A DNA stretch of 44,667 bases from Pseudomonas sp. HMWF032 (GTDB lineage: Bacteria; Pseudomonadota; Gammaproteobacteria; Pseudomonadales; Pseudomonadaceae), in the NCBI RefSeq assembly GCF_003060885.1, contig NZ_QAIG01000005.1, forward strand, positions 1,439,220-1,483,886, given 5' to 3'. A model generated the notes under the pieces. That model was not told the DNA's origin, ran no database searches, and was given only the letters and a program-made list of their open reading frames with translations. Numbering within the stretch: position 1 is the stretch's first letter; every line of letters begins with the position of its first letter. Shown one piece after another: positions 36,701-44,667 of this stretch. The translations under genes were made by a program, and so were the position numbers.

Positions 36701-38707
36701 GTAGTTGTGGCTCCAGCCATCGCTCTCGGAGAAGTTCCAGAAGTAGTCACGGCGCTCGCGAATCAGGCGCACGCTGAGCTGATCAGCCGCCAGCTTGTTG
36801 CCCTCGGCATCGGCCACCAGCACTTCGAACTCGGCCAGGCTGTCGGCGTCCACTTCTTCGCCGTCAAACAGCCCGCGCACCCCCGGCAGGCGCTCGGCCG
36901 GCCAGACCGGCTGGACAATCCGCCGGGTAATCGCCCGACCACCAGACTCCTGCAGGCTGGCTTGCAGAATCAAACGCAGCGGCGATTTGGCATCGCTCCA
37001 ACGGCTTTCGATATCCAGACTGGCCTTGCCCTGCTCGTCGAGGCTGGTTTCATCCAGCTCGATGTCCTCGCTCAACTCTTCTTCGGTAACCGAACCGAAC
37101 TGATAGCCCGGCAAACTCGCCACCGCCTCACGCAGCGGGCGCACATAGAGCTGGCCGCTGAGGCGATTGCCAGCGGCCGGTGCGCCATACAGGTAGCGTC
37201 CCGTCACGTCGAACTGGGCATTTTCTGCCGGGCTGTAAGGCACGTCGCTGCCCTTGAGCTCCAGGGCCATGCGCTCGGGCAGGAAGTCTTCCACGGAGAA
37301 CTCGTAGAGCTGCTGACGACCATCGCCGAGGTCGAACAGCAACTGCCAGCGTCCGGTCGGCGCTTCGTCGGCCAGTTGCAGCTGGTATTGGTACAGACCG
37401 CTGTCATCGGCCTGCCAGACGAACTTGCGGCTGACCTGCTCATCCGGCCGGCGCACTTCCACATTTACCGGCTGGGCTTTTACCGCGCGGCCATCGGCGT
37501 CACGCAGCAGGCCGTTGAGCAGCACGGTCTCGCCAGGGCGATAAAGGTCACGTGGGCCGAACACGAAGAACTGTAACGGGTGGGCGACAGGGCCGGCGAT
37601 ATCGAACTCGGCCAGATCCAGCGCGGCGGTGTTCAGGCGTAGCAGGCTGGTCTGTTCACCCTGATGAGCCAGCAGCACTTCGGCCTTGGGCGGCAACGGC
37701 AGTTCGCCATGGCCAGCGCCATCGGTCTTGCCTTCGGCCAGCACCTGGCCTTCGGCATCAAGGATTTCCAGGCGCACATCGCCGAGGGCATCACCGCCGG
37801 CCAGGGCCTGGGTGAAGACATCAATACGATTCTGATAGCGCCGTGCGGACAGGCCGATATCACTCAGGGTGAACAGCGTGGCCGGTTGCGAGTAGTTGTA
37901 GCTGCCCGCTTCACGCATCACCGCCAGGTACACGCCGGGCTGCTTGAAGGGTTCCAGGCCGGCAATTGGCAGCAACAGGGTTTCGCGGGTGTTGCGCGCC
38001 GGGTTCAGGTCAAAGCGGCCACCGTAGACCAGCTCGGCCATCGGCAGCAGGCTGCGGGCTTCCCAGTTATCCAGATTGCTCGCGCGGCCCCAGCGGTTGA
38101 GGAAGGCCGGCAGCGATTCGGGTTTGATGCGGAAGAACTCGACATTCACCTTATCAACGTTCAGCGCAATCACCGGCAGGCCTTCGGCAAGGCGCGTCGG
38201 CAGCAGGGAACCCCGACTGGCGAAGCCGACGCTGGCTTGCAGGTCGTGGGTTTCCAGGCGAGTGACCTGCTCGGCGGCGAGGCTTTTGCCATTCAGCCCG
38301 AGCAGCCCGGCATCCACCGTCAGCACCAGCTTGCGCTGCGGCTCCAGGTGGCGCAGGCGCACCTCCATCAGGTTGTCGCTCAATTCCCAGGCACCGTCGA
38401 CCTTGCCGTCTTTGCTATCCACCAGATGCAGGCGCTCGGCGAGCTTTTGCTCGGGATCGAGCGGCACCGAGAAGCTGATCGACAGGGTGCTGGCGCCCTC
38501 AAGTTGCACTTCCGAGACATCCACCACGGTCAGTTCACGGCCGGCGTAGCGTTCGGCCAGTGCTTGGCGGTCGACCGCCGGTTTGGCGGCCTCGCTGCTC
38601 GCGGAGGGCGCGTGGGTCGCCGTCACTTCGGCAGGCCCAGGGGTGGATGAATCACAGGCGCTGAGCAGACTCAGGACAAGTGCCAGAAGCAGTCCATTCT
38701 TCGGCAT
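33785..38707 (-). CDS. yfhM: YfhM-type bacterial alpha-2-macroglobulin lipoprotein
   Basis: This 1640-residue periplasmic lipoprotein should trap incoming proteases: cleavage of its bait region exposes a thioester that attaches to the attacker. The signal peptide carries lipobox LSAC. MG-type beta-sandwich domains fill the first ~1100 residues. The thioester motif CLEQ lies at about C1168-Q1171 (YPYGCLEQTTSG), inside the helical TED domain. Further MG domains follow to the C-terminus. ATG at 38707 (MPKNGLLLAL) has a GGAG Shine-Dalgarno; the longer frame starting at 38746 has no signal. Its usual neighbour pbpC is present but separated by an elastase gene. In the type strain logic of this family, pbpC repairs the wall while YfhM blocks proteases. 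Confidence 0.93.
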   Translation of the reverse strand: MPKNGLLLALVLSLLSACDSSTPGPAEVTATHAPSASSEAAKPAVDRQALAERYAGRELTVVDVSEVQLEGASTLSISFSVPLDPEQKLAERLHLVDSKDGKVDGAWELSDNLMEVRLRHLEPQRKLVLTVDAGLLGLNGKSLAAEQVTRLETHDLQASVGFASRGSLLPTRLAEGLPVIALNVDKVNVEFFRIKPESLPAFLNRWGRASNLDNWEARSLLPMAELVYGGRFDLNPARNTRETLLLPIAGLEPFKQPGVYLAVMREAGSYNYSQPATLFTLSDIGLSARRYQNRIDVFTQALAGGDALGDVRLEILDAEGQVLAEGKTDGAGHGELPLPPKAEVLLAHQGEQTSLLRLNTAALDLAEFDIAGPVAHPLQFFVFGPRDLYRPGETVLLNGLLRDADGRAVKAQPVNVEVRRPDEQVSRKFVWQADDSGLYQYQLQLADEAPTGRWQLLFDLGDGRQQLYEFSVEDFLPERMALELKGSDVPYSPAENAQFDVTGRYLYGAPAAGNRLSGQLYVRPLREAVASLPGYQFGSVTEEELSEDIELDETSLDEQGKASLDIESRWSDAKSPLRLILQASLQESGGRAITRRIVQPVWPAERLPGVRGLFDGEEVDADSLAEFEVLVADAEGNKLAADQLSVRLIRERRDYFWNFSESDGWSHNYTEKFLTLNEETLKVAAGGTAKISFPVEWGPYRVEVIDAQTGLLSSLRFWAGYRWQDNADGGAVRPDQVKLALDKPAYVDGDTAQVTVTPPSAGKGYLMVESSEGPLWWEEIEVPAEGKTFDIPIAKDWARHDLYVSALVIRPGERKSNATPKRAVGLLHLPLERAPRKLALSLTAAEKMRPNQPLKVKVQARNADGSIPKQAQVLVAAVDVGILNITDYATPDPFANFFGRKAYGADQLDIYGQLIEAGQGRVAKLAFGGDAALAGGGKRPDTSVLIVALQSQPLKLNEQGEGEVSLNIPDFNGELRLMAQAWTDEHYGMGEGKTVVAAPLIAELSAPRFLAGGDETTLALDLSNLSGREQKLDVQLSAEGQLRLAQNPGAAVAPITLADGQRTILRIPVTALGGYGQGRFKVSINGLALPGEELPPFSREWTLGIRPAYPAQLQHFRAVLKDEPWLLPANALSAFEAAGLEARLAISSRPPLNLGEQIRALKAYPYGCLEQTTSGLYPSLYADAATLKRLGVEAEPDEQRKRSIELGIERLLSMQRYNGSFGLWGADSEEEYWLTAYVSDFLLRAREQGFGVPEEALKKANERLLRYLQERHLIEVNYSDNAEHSRFAVQAYAGYVLARSQQAPLGALRSLYERRSDALSGLPLVHLAVALQKMGDQPRADELLAAGLARGRESNNWLADYGSPLRDQALILALLEEHDLAGNRREERLFNLADEVAGQQWLSTQERNALYLAGRNLLSKPEPSWSAALQSGSLAFELSNAQPGLKLDGSDLAAPLTIRNSVSKPGDTPLYQQLTLSGYPSQAPAAGGENLSIYREYLGMDGEALDLSNLQSGELVLVHLAVSAQQRVPDALVVDLLPAGLELENQNLAQSSASLDDASSAVKEWRESMQNAAIKHQEFRGDRYVAALDVNGYDTTHLLYLARAVTPGSYRVPPPQVESMYRPNWQALGTTPGRLVVKER

Positions 38708-38890
38708 TGCGGGGCTCCAACAAGGGTAGATGCAGAGGCCTGACACTATAGTCGAGACGCTTGTGCAGAACTAAGCGCATGTACGCAAAATTTCGCGCCA
38801 GCACAGGCCGGTCGTTCCGTGTTTAATAACCCGTCTGTGACACAGCTGTGCATGTCGTTGCAGTTCTGCCAACCCTGTTTGAGAGCGCCT

Positions 38891-40264
38891 TTGCTAAACG
38901 CCGTACGCGATGCCTGGCAGCACACGCCCACCCACAACCGGGTGTGGGCCCTGGCGGCACCGATGATCCTCTGCAACCTCTCGGTGCCGCTGGTGGCGCT
39001 GGTCGACAGTGCGGTGATCGGCCATCTGCCGCACGCCCACCAATTGGCTGCGGTAGCCGTGGGCGGCAGCCTGTATACCCTGCTGACCTGGGCGGTAGGT
39101 TTCCTGCGCATGGGCACCACCGGGTTCAGCGCTCAAGCCGCCGGACGCAACGACGGGGGTGCGCTGCGTCAGGTGTTGCTGCAGGGTCTGCTGCTCGGCG
39201 TGCTGCTGGCGGTGGTGCTGATCGGCCTGGCCATTCCGTTGAGCAGCGCCGCCCTGGCGCTGATGCAGCCTTCAGCGCAACTTGATGAACTGGCGCGTAG
39301 CTACCTGTATATCCGCCTATTTGGCCTTCCCGCAGCGCTGACCACCTATGCCCTGGTTGGCTGGCTGCTGGGGACGCAGAACGCGCGCGGACCGCTGGCC
39401 ATTCTGCTGACCACCAACCTGTTGAATGTCGCCCTCGATCTGCTGTTTGTCCTCGGCCTGCACTGGGGCGTGGCCGGTGCCGCCTGGGCGTCGGTGATTG
39501 CCGAGTGGAGCGGTGCCCTGCTCGGCCTGTACCTGGCACGCCGCGCCTTGCGTGCCTACAGCGGTAGGCTGGACTGGGCCGCACTGCGCCGCTGGCTGAA
39601 CTGGCGCCCGCTGCTGGCGGTCAACCGCGACATCTTTATCCGCACCCTGGCCCTGCAGGCGGTGTTCTTTCTGATCACCGTTCAGGGCACACGCCTGGGC
39701 GATGCGACGGTGGCGGCCAATGCCCTGCTGCTCAACGGCCTGCTGTTGACGGCCCATGCCCTGGATGGCCTGGCCCATGCGCTGGAAGCCCTGTGCGGAC
39801 ACGCACTGGGCGCGCGGGACCGACAGGTGCTGCGGCGCACGCTCATCGTCACGGGTGGTTGGTCATTGCTTGCGAGCCTGGGGTTTGCGCTGTTATTCCT
39901 GCTCGGCGGGCACTGGTTTATCAGCCTGCAGACCGATATCGCGGCAGTGCGCGAAACCGCATTCGCCTACCTGCCGTACCTCGCCCTGCTGCCGCTGATT
40001 GCGGTCTGGAGCTACCTGCTCGACGGCCTGTTTATCGGTGCCACCCGCGCCCGCGAGATGCGCAACGCCATGCTCCTTGCGCTGCTGCTCAGCCTGCCGC
40101 TGGCCTGGGCCCTGCAACCGCTGGGTAACCAGGGCTTGTGGCTGGCCTTCCTGATTTTTATGGGGCTGCGCAGCCTGTGCCTGGGTGGCTATGCTTATCA
40201 CCTGAGCCGTGCCGACCAATGGTTCGCCCCCAGCCCATCAGGAGCACCCCATGCTCAGCCCTGA
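38891..40264 (+). CDS. MATE-family efflux protein (DinF-like)
   Basis: This protein of about 457 residues has twelve predicted membrane helices. The N-terminal pattern VWALAAPMILCNLSVPLVALVDSAVIGHL is typical of the DinF branch of MATE Na+/H+-coupled drug exporters. The start is uncertain: TTG at 38891 has a GAGAG Shine-Dalgarno and gives the usual family N-terminus (LLNAVRDAW), while ATG at 38852 and GTG at 38819 give longer leaders. It is divergent from the macroglobulin gene, and its end overlaps the GAF-GGDEF gene by 14 bp, so both are probably co-expressed. Substrate unknown. Confidence 0.87.
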   Translation: MLNAVRDAWQHTPTHNRVWALAAPMILCNLSVPLVALVDSAVIGHLPHAHQLAAVAVGGSLYTLLTWAVGFLRMGTTGFSAQAAGRNDGGALRQVLLQGLLLGVLLAVVLIGLAIPLSSAALALMQPSAQLDELARSYLYIRLFGLPAALTTYALVGWLLGTQNARGPLAILLTTNLLNVALDLLFVLGLHWGVAGAAWASVIAEWSGALLGLYLARRALRAYSGRLDWAALRRWLNWRPLLAVNRDIFIRTLALQAVFFLITVQGTRLGDATVAANALLLNGLLLTAHALDGLAHALEALCGHALGARDRQVLRRTLIVTGGWSLLASLGFALLFLLGGHWFISLQTDIAAVRETAFAYLPYLALLPLIAVWSYLLDGLFIGATRAREMRNAMLLALLLSLPLAWALQPLGNQGLWLAFLIFMGLRSLCLGGYAYHLSRADQWFAPSPSGAPHAQP

Positions 40265-41279
40265 AATGCCCTGCGATGAAGTCCTGCGCCAGCAGATTCT
40301 CGATGACAACGAATTGCTCGACACACCCGCCGACCCTTACCTCGACACCTTGGTGCGGGTGGTACGCGAGGTCTTCGCGGTCAAGACCGTACTGATCAGC
40401 CTGATCGACCATGACCGCCAGTGGTTCAAGTCACGCATCGGTCTGGACATCACCGAAACCCCGCGAACCATCTCCTTCTGCGCCCACGCGATTCTCGACA
40501 CCCAGCCGCTGATTGTCGAAGACACCTACAACGACCTGCGTTTTCACGACAATCCGGTGGTGATCAACAACCCGCAGATCCGTTTCTATGCCGGCCAACC
40601 GCTGTTCTCCGAAGAGGGTCAGCCGCTCGGCACCCTGTGCCTGATCGACCCGGCCCCCCGGCAACTGAGCGACAAACAGCTGCGCCTGTTTATCGACATG
40701 GCCGTGCTGGTGGAGGGCTACCTGAAACTGCGCCATGTCAGCGCTCAGACTGAACAGCTGCGCGCGGCCCTGAGCCGCGAACAGCGCAAGACCATGCTCG
40801 ACCCGCTGACCCAGCTGTGGAACCGCGCCGGCCTTGATCACTTCCTGCCCAGGCACCAGCAGCAGGCCGACGAACTGGGTTTGAGCCTCGGCGTGCTGTT
40901 CTGCGACCTCGATTACTTCAAGAAGGTTAACGACAACCACGGCCACGCCGCCGGCGATCAGGTGCTGTGGGAAACTGCGCGACGCATCAGCGCTGCCGTA
41001 CGCCCGCAGGATGTAGTCACCCGCAGTGGCGGCGAGGAGTTCGTGGTGCTGCTGCTGGTGCATGACACACACGAGCTGCTGCAGATTGCCGAGCGGATTC
41101 GCAACACCCTGAGCAAGGAGCCAGTGGAAACCGACAACCAGCCACTGCACCTGACCATCAGCATCGGCGCGGCCCTGCGCAGCGCCGGGGAACCACCCAG
41201 CAGCACCATGAAACGCGCCGACCAGGCTCTCTATCAGGCCAAGGGCAATGGCCGTAACCGGGTTGAATTCGCCCACTGA
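40251..41279 (+). CDS. GAF-GGDEF cytoplasmic diguanylate cyclase
   Basis: This 342-residue soluble protein has an N-terminal GAF domain (about 20-160; SLIDHDRQWFKSRIGLD, GTLCLIDPAPRQLS) and a C-terminal GGDEF domain with active site GGEEF. The inhibitory R-P-Q-D site lies five residues upstream. It should make cyclic di-GMP in response to a small ligand or redox cue at the GAF domain; the ligand is unknown. ATG at 40251 follows AGGAG and overlaps the MATE gene. DUF2214 starts 19 bp downstream. Confidence 0.92.
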   Translation: MLSPEMPCDEVLRQQILDDNELLDTPADPYLDTLVRVVREVFAVKTVLISLIDHDRQWFKSRIGLDITETPRTISFCAHAILDTQPLIVEDTYNDLRFHDNPVVINNPQIRFYAGQPLFSEEGQPLGTLCLIDPAPRQLSDKQLRLFIDMAVLVEGYLKLRHVSAQTEQLRAALSREQRKTMLDPLTQLWNRAGLDHFLPRHQQQADELGLSLGVLFCDLDYFKKVNDNHGHAAGDQVLWETARRISAAVRPQDVVTRSGGEEFVVLLLVHDTHELLQIAERIRNTLSKEPVETDNQPLHLTISIGAALRSAGEPPSSTMKRADQALYQAKGNGRNRVEFAH

Positions 41280-41298
41280 CCCTAGAAAGGATGCCCAC

Positions 41299-41754
41299 AT
41301 GGCCCAAGCACTGGCTGCCTACCTGCATTACCTGTCGATTTTCGTGCTGTTCGCCCTGCTCAGCGTCGAGCATGTGCAATTCAAACTGCCGCTGGACGTG
41401 CGCCGCGCACGCAGCCTGATCATCACCGATATCGCTTACGGCATCAGTGCCGGGGTGGTGCTGTTTACTGGCCTGGCGCGGGTGCTCTGGTACGGCAAGG
41501 GCCTGGGCTACTACCTGAGCAACAGCCTGTTTCACGCCAAAGTCGGCCTGTTTATCCTGGTCGGGCTGATTTCCGTGGTGCCGACTTTTGTCTTCCTCAA
41601 CTGGCGCAACAGCCTCAAGGCCGGCGAAGTGCCGCAGGTCAGCCCCGCCAAGGCGCGCCTGGTGATCCTGGTGATTCGCCTGGAGCTGTTGCTGCTGCTG
41701 ACCATCCCATTACTGGCAGTCATGATGGCACGCGGTCACGGCGTCATCGGCTGA
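41299..41754 (+). CDS. DUF2214 family inner-membrane protein
   Basis: This 151-residue protein has four predicted helices (about 8-24, 45-63, 80-100, 125-145). The HYLSIFVLFALLSVEHVQF and HAKVGLFILVGLISVVPT patterns fit DUF2214 as I remember it. Function is unknown; conserved histidines in the first and third helices hint at metal or haem binding, which is speculation. ATG at 41299 has AAAGG upstream; the longer in-frame start lies within the GGDEF gene. Probably the third gene of the MATE-cyclase transcript. Confidence 0.83.
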   Translation: MAQALAAYLHYLSIFVLFALLSVEHVQFKLPLDVRRARSLIITDIAYGISAGVVLFTGLARVLWYGKGLGYYLSNSLFHAKVGLFILVGLISVVPTFVFLNWRNSLKAGEVPQVSPAKARLVILVIRLELLLLLTIPLLAVMMARGHGVIG

Positions 41755-41779
41755 CCGCCGGCTGAATAAGCAACCGTCT

Positions 41780-41826
41780 TGTGGGAAGGGCTTTAGCCGC
41801 GATAACCCCTCGCCGCTAAAGCGCCC
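41780..41826. repeat. Pseudomonas REP-like intergenic hairpin
   Basis: TGTGGGAAGGGCTTTAGCCG opens an imperfect inverted repeat with arms GGGCTTTAGCCGCGA and TCGCCGCTAAAGCGCCC. This resembles the short hairpin repeats scattered through Pseudomonas genomes between genes. It lies 26 bp after the DUF2214 stop and could also act as a transcription stop before xseB. Confidence 0.65.
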
Positions 41827-41923
41827 CAAAGACCCCGATCACGCCCACTGATTTGCCCGCGCGCCATGGCTCTGCTAGTGTCGCGCCGGTTCCAATTCCC
41901 CGATCTACCCCGAGATATCCGCC

Positions 41924-42169
41924 ATGGCCGCCCGCAAAAAAGCCGCGCTCGACTTCGAGCAATCCCTGACCGATCTGCAGAACCTGGTCGAGCGTCTGGA
42001 AAACGGCGAGCTGTCGCTGGAAGACTCGTTGACGGCCTTCGAGCAAGGCGTGCGCCTGACCCGTGATTGCCAGGCGGCCCTGGCTCAGGCCGAACAGAAA
42101 GTGCAGATCCTCATGGAACGCGACGGCGAGCTGGAGGAAGCCCCCTTCGACGCGGACCAACAGGCATGA
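41924..42169 (+). CDS. xseB: XseB, exodeoxyribonuclease VII small subunit
   Basis: This 81-residue helical protein is the small subunit of exonuclease VII, which with XseA degrades single-stranded [23 protein letters not shown] and [19 protein letters not shown] are the family hallmark. The short length is normal. It overlaps ispA by 4 bp (ATGA), the usual xseB-ispA arrangement. Confidence 0.95.
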   Translation: MAARKKAALDFEQSLTDLQNLVERLENGELSLEDSLTAFEQGVRLTRDCQAALAQAEQKVQILMERDGELEEAPFDADQQA

Positions 42170-43053
42170 TTGCGGCCTACCAGAGCAGCTGCCAACGCCG
42201 CGTCGATGCCGCCCTGGAAAATCTCCTGAGCAGCCCACGCCCCGAGCTGGAACGTCTCTACGCCGCCATGCGCTACAGCCTGTTTAATGGCGGCAAGCGC
42301 GTGCGCCCCCTGCTGGTGTACGCCGCTTGCGAAGCCCTCGGCGGCACTCCTGAACGGGCCAACACGGCGGCCTGTGCAGTCGAGTTGATTCACGCCTACT
42401 CGCTGGTGCATGACGACCTGCCGGCCATGGACGATGATGACCTGCGCCGCGGCCAGCCGACCACGCATATCGCCTTCGATGAAGCCTGCGCGATTCTTGC
42501 TGGCGACGGCCTGCAGAGCCTGGCCTTTGAAGTGCTCGCTGACGCCACACACAACCCGCATGACGCCGACCTGCGTCTGGCCATGCTCAGCGCCCTGGCG
42601 CGCGCCGCTGGCCCGGCCGGCATGGTAGGCGGGCAAGCCATCGACCTCGGCTCAGTGGGCCAGACCCTCGACCAGAACGCACTGGAAATCATGCACCGGC
42701 ACAAAACCGGCGCGCTGATCGAAGCCAGCGTACAGCTCGGCGCATTGGCCAGTGGCCGGGCTGATGAGCACGCACTAAAAGCCCTGCACACCTACGCCCG
42801 CGCCATCGGCCTGGCCTTCCAGGTGCAGGACGATATCCTCGACGTGGAAAGCGACACCGCCACCCTGGGCAAAACCCAGGGCAAGGACCAGGCCCACGAC
42901 AAGCCGACCTACCCGGCCCTGCTCGGCCTCGACGCGGCCAAGGCCTACGCCCTGGAACTGCGCGACCAGGCACTGCACGCCCTGCGCCGATTCGATCAGG
43001 CTGCAGAGCCGCTGCGCGATCTGGCGCGCTATATCGTCGAACGACGCAGCTAG
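42166..43053 (+). CDS. ispA: IspA, (2E,6E)-farnesyl diphosphate synthase
   Basis: This 295-residue cytoplasmic prenyltransferase condenses isopentenyl diphosphate with dimethylallyl and geranyl diphosphate to give farnesyl diphosphate for quinone, undecaprenyl and haem O synthesis. The first aspartate-rich motif is [10 protein letters not shown] (about 84-93) and the second is DDILD (about 224-228). [12 protein letters not shown] lies near residue 43. It overlaps xseB by 4 bp. In the pseudomonads I know dxs follows directly; here a 113-bp spacer and a carboxylase gene follow instead. Confidence 0.95.
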   Translation: MIAAYQSSCQRRVDAALENLLSSPRPELERLYAAMRYSLFNGGKRVRPLLVYAACEALGGTPERANTAACAVELIHAYSLVHDDLPAMDDDDLRRGQPTTHIAFDEACAILAGDGLQSLAFEVLADATHNPHDADLRLAMLSALARAAGPAGMVGGQAIDLGSVGQTLDQNALEIMHRHKTGALIEASVQLGALASGRADEHALKALHTYARAIGLAFQVQDDILDVESDTATLGKTQGKDQAHDKPTYPALLGLDAAKAYALELRDQALHALRRFDQAAEPLRDLARYIVERRS

Positions 43054-43166
43054 CCCATCAGCGCTTTATCACCCGTATCAATAGCCCAACCCTCACCCGC
43101 TAAGGCTTGGTTTACCTCGCCCACAGAGCGCCTAAGATGGCTGCAGAATAAAAATCTGGAGCCATC

Positions 43167-44648
43167 ATGCCCGTTACGACTGCGCCCTTCGCCGCCCTGC
43201 TGATCGCCAACCGAGGCGAAATCGCCATCCGCATCGCCCGCGCCGCCAGTGAGCTGGGCATCCGCTCGGTCGCCCTCTACGCCGAAGACGATGCCACCTC
43301 TCTGCATGTGCGCCAGGCCGATAGCGCTGTGGCGCTCAAGGGCCGTGGCGTACCGGCTTACCTGGATATGGACCAGCTGATCGAGATTGCCCTGGCGCAG
43401 GGCTGCGATGCCGTACACCCCGGCTATGGCTTTCTCGCGGAGAACGCCGAATTCGCCCGCCGCTGCCAGACCGCTGGGCTGTGTTTTGTCGGCCCCAGCA
43501 GCGAGGTGCTGCAACTGTTTGGCGATAAGGCCGCGGCGCGGGCGTTAGCCGAACGCTGCGCCGTGCCGCTGGTGGCGGGGATCAATCGGCCGATCAGCCT
43601 GGAGGAAGCCCGTGGCTTTCTCGTTGAACATGACGCCGTCATGCTCAAGGCCCTGGCGGGTGGCGGCGGCCGTGGCATGCGCCCGGTGTTCAGTGCTGAC
43701 GAGCTGGACGAGGCCTTTGCCCGCTGCCAATCCGAAGCCCGCGCCGCCTTTGGCAACGATGCGCTGTATATCGAACAGCTGGTCAACCAGGCCCGGCATA
43801 TCGAAATTCAGGTACTGGGCGACAGCACGGGCGCGGTGAGCCATCTGTGGGAGCGCGACTGCAGCCTGCAACGTCGCCAGCAGAAGCTGGTGGAAATCGC
43901 CCCCAGCCCGGACCTGCCCGCGGCCACCCGCGAAGGGATGATCGCGGCCGCGCTGAAACTAGCCGGTGCAGCGAAGTACCAGGGCCTGGGCACCTTCGAA
44001 TTTCTGCTGGATGCCGAGCAGCCAGAACGCTTTTACTTTATGGAAGCCAACCCGCGCATTCAGGTCGAGCACACCGTCACCGAGCAGGTCACCGGCGTCG
44101 ATCTGCTGCACACCCAGCTCAAACTGGCCGCCGGCCACACCTTGGCCGAGCTCGGCCTGCTGCAACCACCGCCGCTTAATGGCTGCGCCGTGCAGCTGCG
44201 GATCAACCTGGAAAGCATGAGTGCCGATGGCAGCACCCGCCCGGCCGCTGGCACCCTGACGGCCTACCAGCCGCCCAGCGGTCCCGGTCTGCGTGTGGAT
44301 GGCTATGGTTACGCCGGCTACCCGGTCAGCCCCAGTTACGACTCACTGCTGGCCAAGCTGATCGCCCATGCACCGGACTACCCCAGCGCGCTGCGCCGCG
44401 CCTACCGTGCACTGTGCGAATTTCGCCTGGAAGGCGTGGCGAGCAACCTACACCTGCTGCAGAACCTGCTGCGCCTACCGCAGGTGGCGAGCTATCAGCT
44501 GACCACGCGCTTTGTCGAAAGCCATCTGAACGAGCTGCTGGCCGTGCAAGACCAGGCTCATCCGCACCGTTTTTTGCCGCTACGCAGAGCGCCGGCCCAG
44601 CCGCTGAAACAGTCGCGGACGCACCGTCAGGCTGCCTGCCCCTGCTGA
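43167..44648 (+). CDS. Biotin carboxylase domain of an acyl-CoA carboxylase, probably frameshifted
   Basis: This 493-residue frame encodes a full biotin carboxylase: LLIANRGEIAIRIARAA at the start, the ATP-grasp core with KALAGGGGRGMR, HIEIQVLGDSTGAVSHLWERDCS, and EANPRIQVEHTVTEQVTG, then the C-terminal domain to FVESHLNELL. It uses ATP and bicarbonate to carboxylate biotin. The closest remembered relatives are about 1100-residue single-chain acyl-CoA carboxylases, in which a biotinyl and a carboxyltransferase domain follow. After codon 468 the 0-frame becomes basic and atypical, ending at 44648. The -1 frame after the T6 run at 44570 reads RFFAATQSAGPAAETVAD and stays open to the window edge, which fits the long family. 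Either a sequencing error, a true mutation, or -1 slippage. Confidence 0.82.
   Translation: MPVTTAPFAALLIANRGEIAIRIARAASELGIRSVALYAEDDATSLHVRQADSAVALKGRGVPAYLDMDQLIEIALAQGCDAVHPGYGFLAENAEFARRCQTAGLCFVGPSSEVLQLFGDKAAARALAERCAVPLVAGINRPISLEEARGFLVEHDAVMLKALAGGGGRGMRPVFSADELDEAFARCQSEARAAFGNDALYIEQLVNQARHIEIQVLGDSTGAVSHLWERDCSLQRRQQKLVEIAPSPDLPAATREGMIAAALKLAGAAKYQGLGTFEFLLDAEQPERFYFMEANPRIQVEHTVTEQVTGVDLLHTQLKLAAGHTLAELGLLQPPPLNGCAVQLRINLESMSADGSTRPAAGTLTAYQPPSGPGLRVDGYGYAGYPVSPSYDSLLAKLIAHAPDYPSALRRAYRALCEFRLEGVASNLHLLQNLLRLPQVASYQLTTRFVESHLNELLAVQDQAHPHRFLPLRRAPAQPLKQSRTHRQAACPC
44570..44576 (+). other. T6 run forming a possible -1 slippery heptamer
   Basis: In the 0-frame the sequence is T-TTT-TTG, an X-XXY-YYZ heptamer. 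A -1 slip here replaces LPLRRA with FAATQS and removes the stop at 44646-44648. Six Ts would also permit polymerase slippage or a base-calling error. Confidence 0.5.
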
Positions 44649-44667
44649 CCCACAGCACGGGTGTGGT

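Noticed and set aside
35363..37576. 737-residue open frame on the plus strand
   Set aside because: It lies entirely antisense to the macroglobulin gene, whose thioester motif and domain pattern are clear. Long antisense frames are common in GC-rich genes; no motif or Shine-Dalgarno supports it.
38708..38890. Extended N-terminus of the MATE protein from GTG 38819
   Set aside because: The extension is Cys-rich and unlike the family start, and lacks a Shine-Dalgarno; TTG at 38891 fits better.

Overview
The window is a stretch of Pseudomonas-type gammaproteobacterial chromosome: GC-rich, short spacers, many 4-base start/stop overlaps. Marker loci include the complete Wsp surface-sensing operon in the order wspABCDEFR, a CadR/CadA metal resistance locus, a LasB-type elastase, a YfhM-type alpha-2-macroglobulin with PbpC, xseB-ispA, and one hairpin resembling the short repeats scattered through Pseudomonas genomes. 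The species cannot be fixed from this. No tRNA, rRNA, CRISPR, insertion sequence or prophage was seen.

Layout. 1-2024 (minus): N-terminal part of a 7TMR-DISM hybrid histidine kinase that runs off the left edge. 2144-5230: cadR divergent from cadA plus a DUF3703 gene, with a clear MerR-type operator between them. 5427-13807: wspA to wspR, a chemosensory pathway that ends in a diguanylate cyclase. 13915-21470: ordinary housekeeping and accessory genes (TSUP permease, AraC regulator, MaoC-like protein, MazG-like pyrophosphohydrolase, cmoM, two tandem DUF4136 lipoproteins, GNAT, and a LysR regulator divergent from an exported MBL-fold protein). 21822-28913: a signalling block with a PAS-GGDEF-EAL membrane protein co-oriented with a solitary Bug-type periplasmic binding protein, a divergent membrane GGDEF cyclase, and a convergent chemoreceptor. 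29078-38707: pbpC and the giant alpha-2-macroglobulin lipoprotein on the minus strand, with a plus-strand LasB-like elastase and a 97-residue membrane protein between them. 38891-41754: MATE exporter, GAF-GGDEF cyclase, DUF2214 membrane protein. 41924-43053: xseB-ispA, not followed by dxs. 43167-end: a biotin carboxylase reading frame that appears to continue in the -1 frame after a T6 run.

How the genes work together. Cyclic di-GMP is the main theme: WspR, the GGDEF-EAL protein and two more GGDEF proteins (25825 and 40251) lie within about 29 kb, along with two chemoreceptors. The points most worth a second look are: the possible -1 frameshift (slippery T TTT TTG, or an error) in the carboxylase gene; an elastase placed between a protease-trapping macroglobulin and its usual partner pbpC; the pairing of a Bug binding protein with a GGDEF-EAL protein; an MBL-fold protein lacking most canonical metal ligands; and a CadR with PbrR-like cysteine spacing. 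All functional statements rest on recognised motifs and remembered family knowledge; no database search was run.
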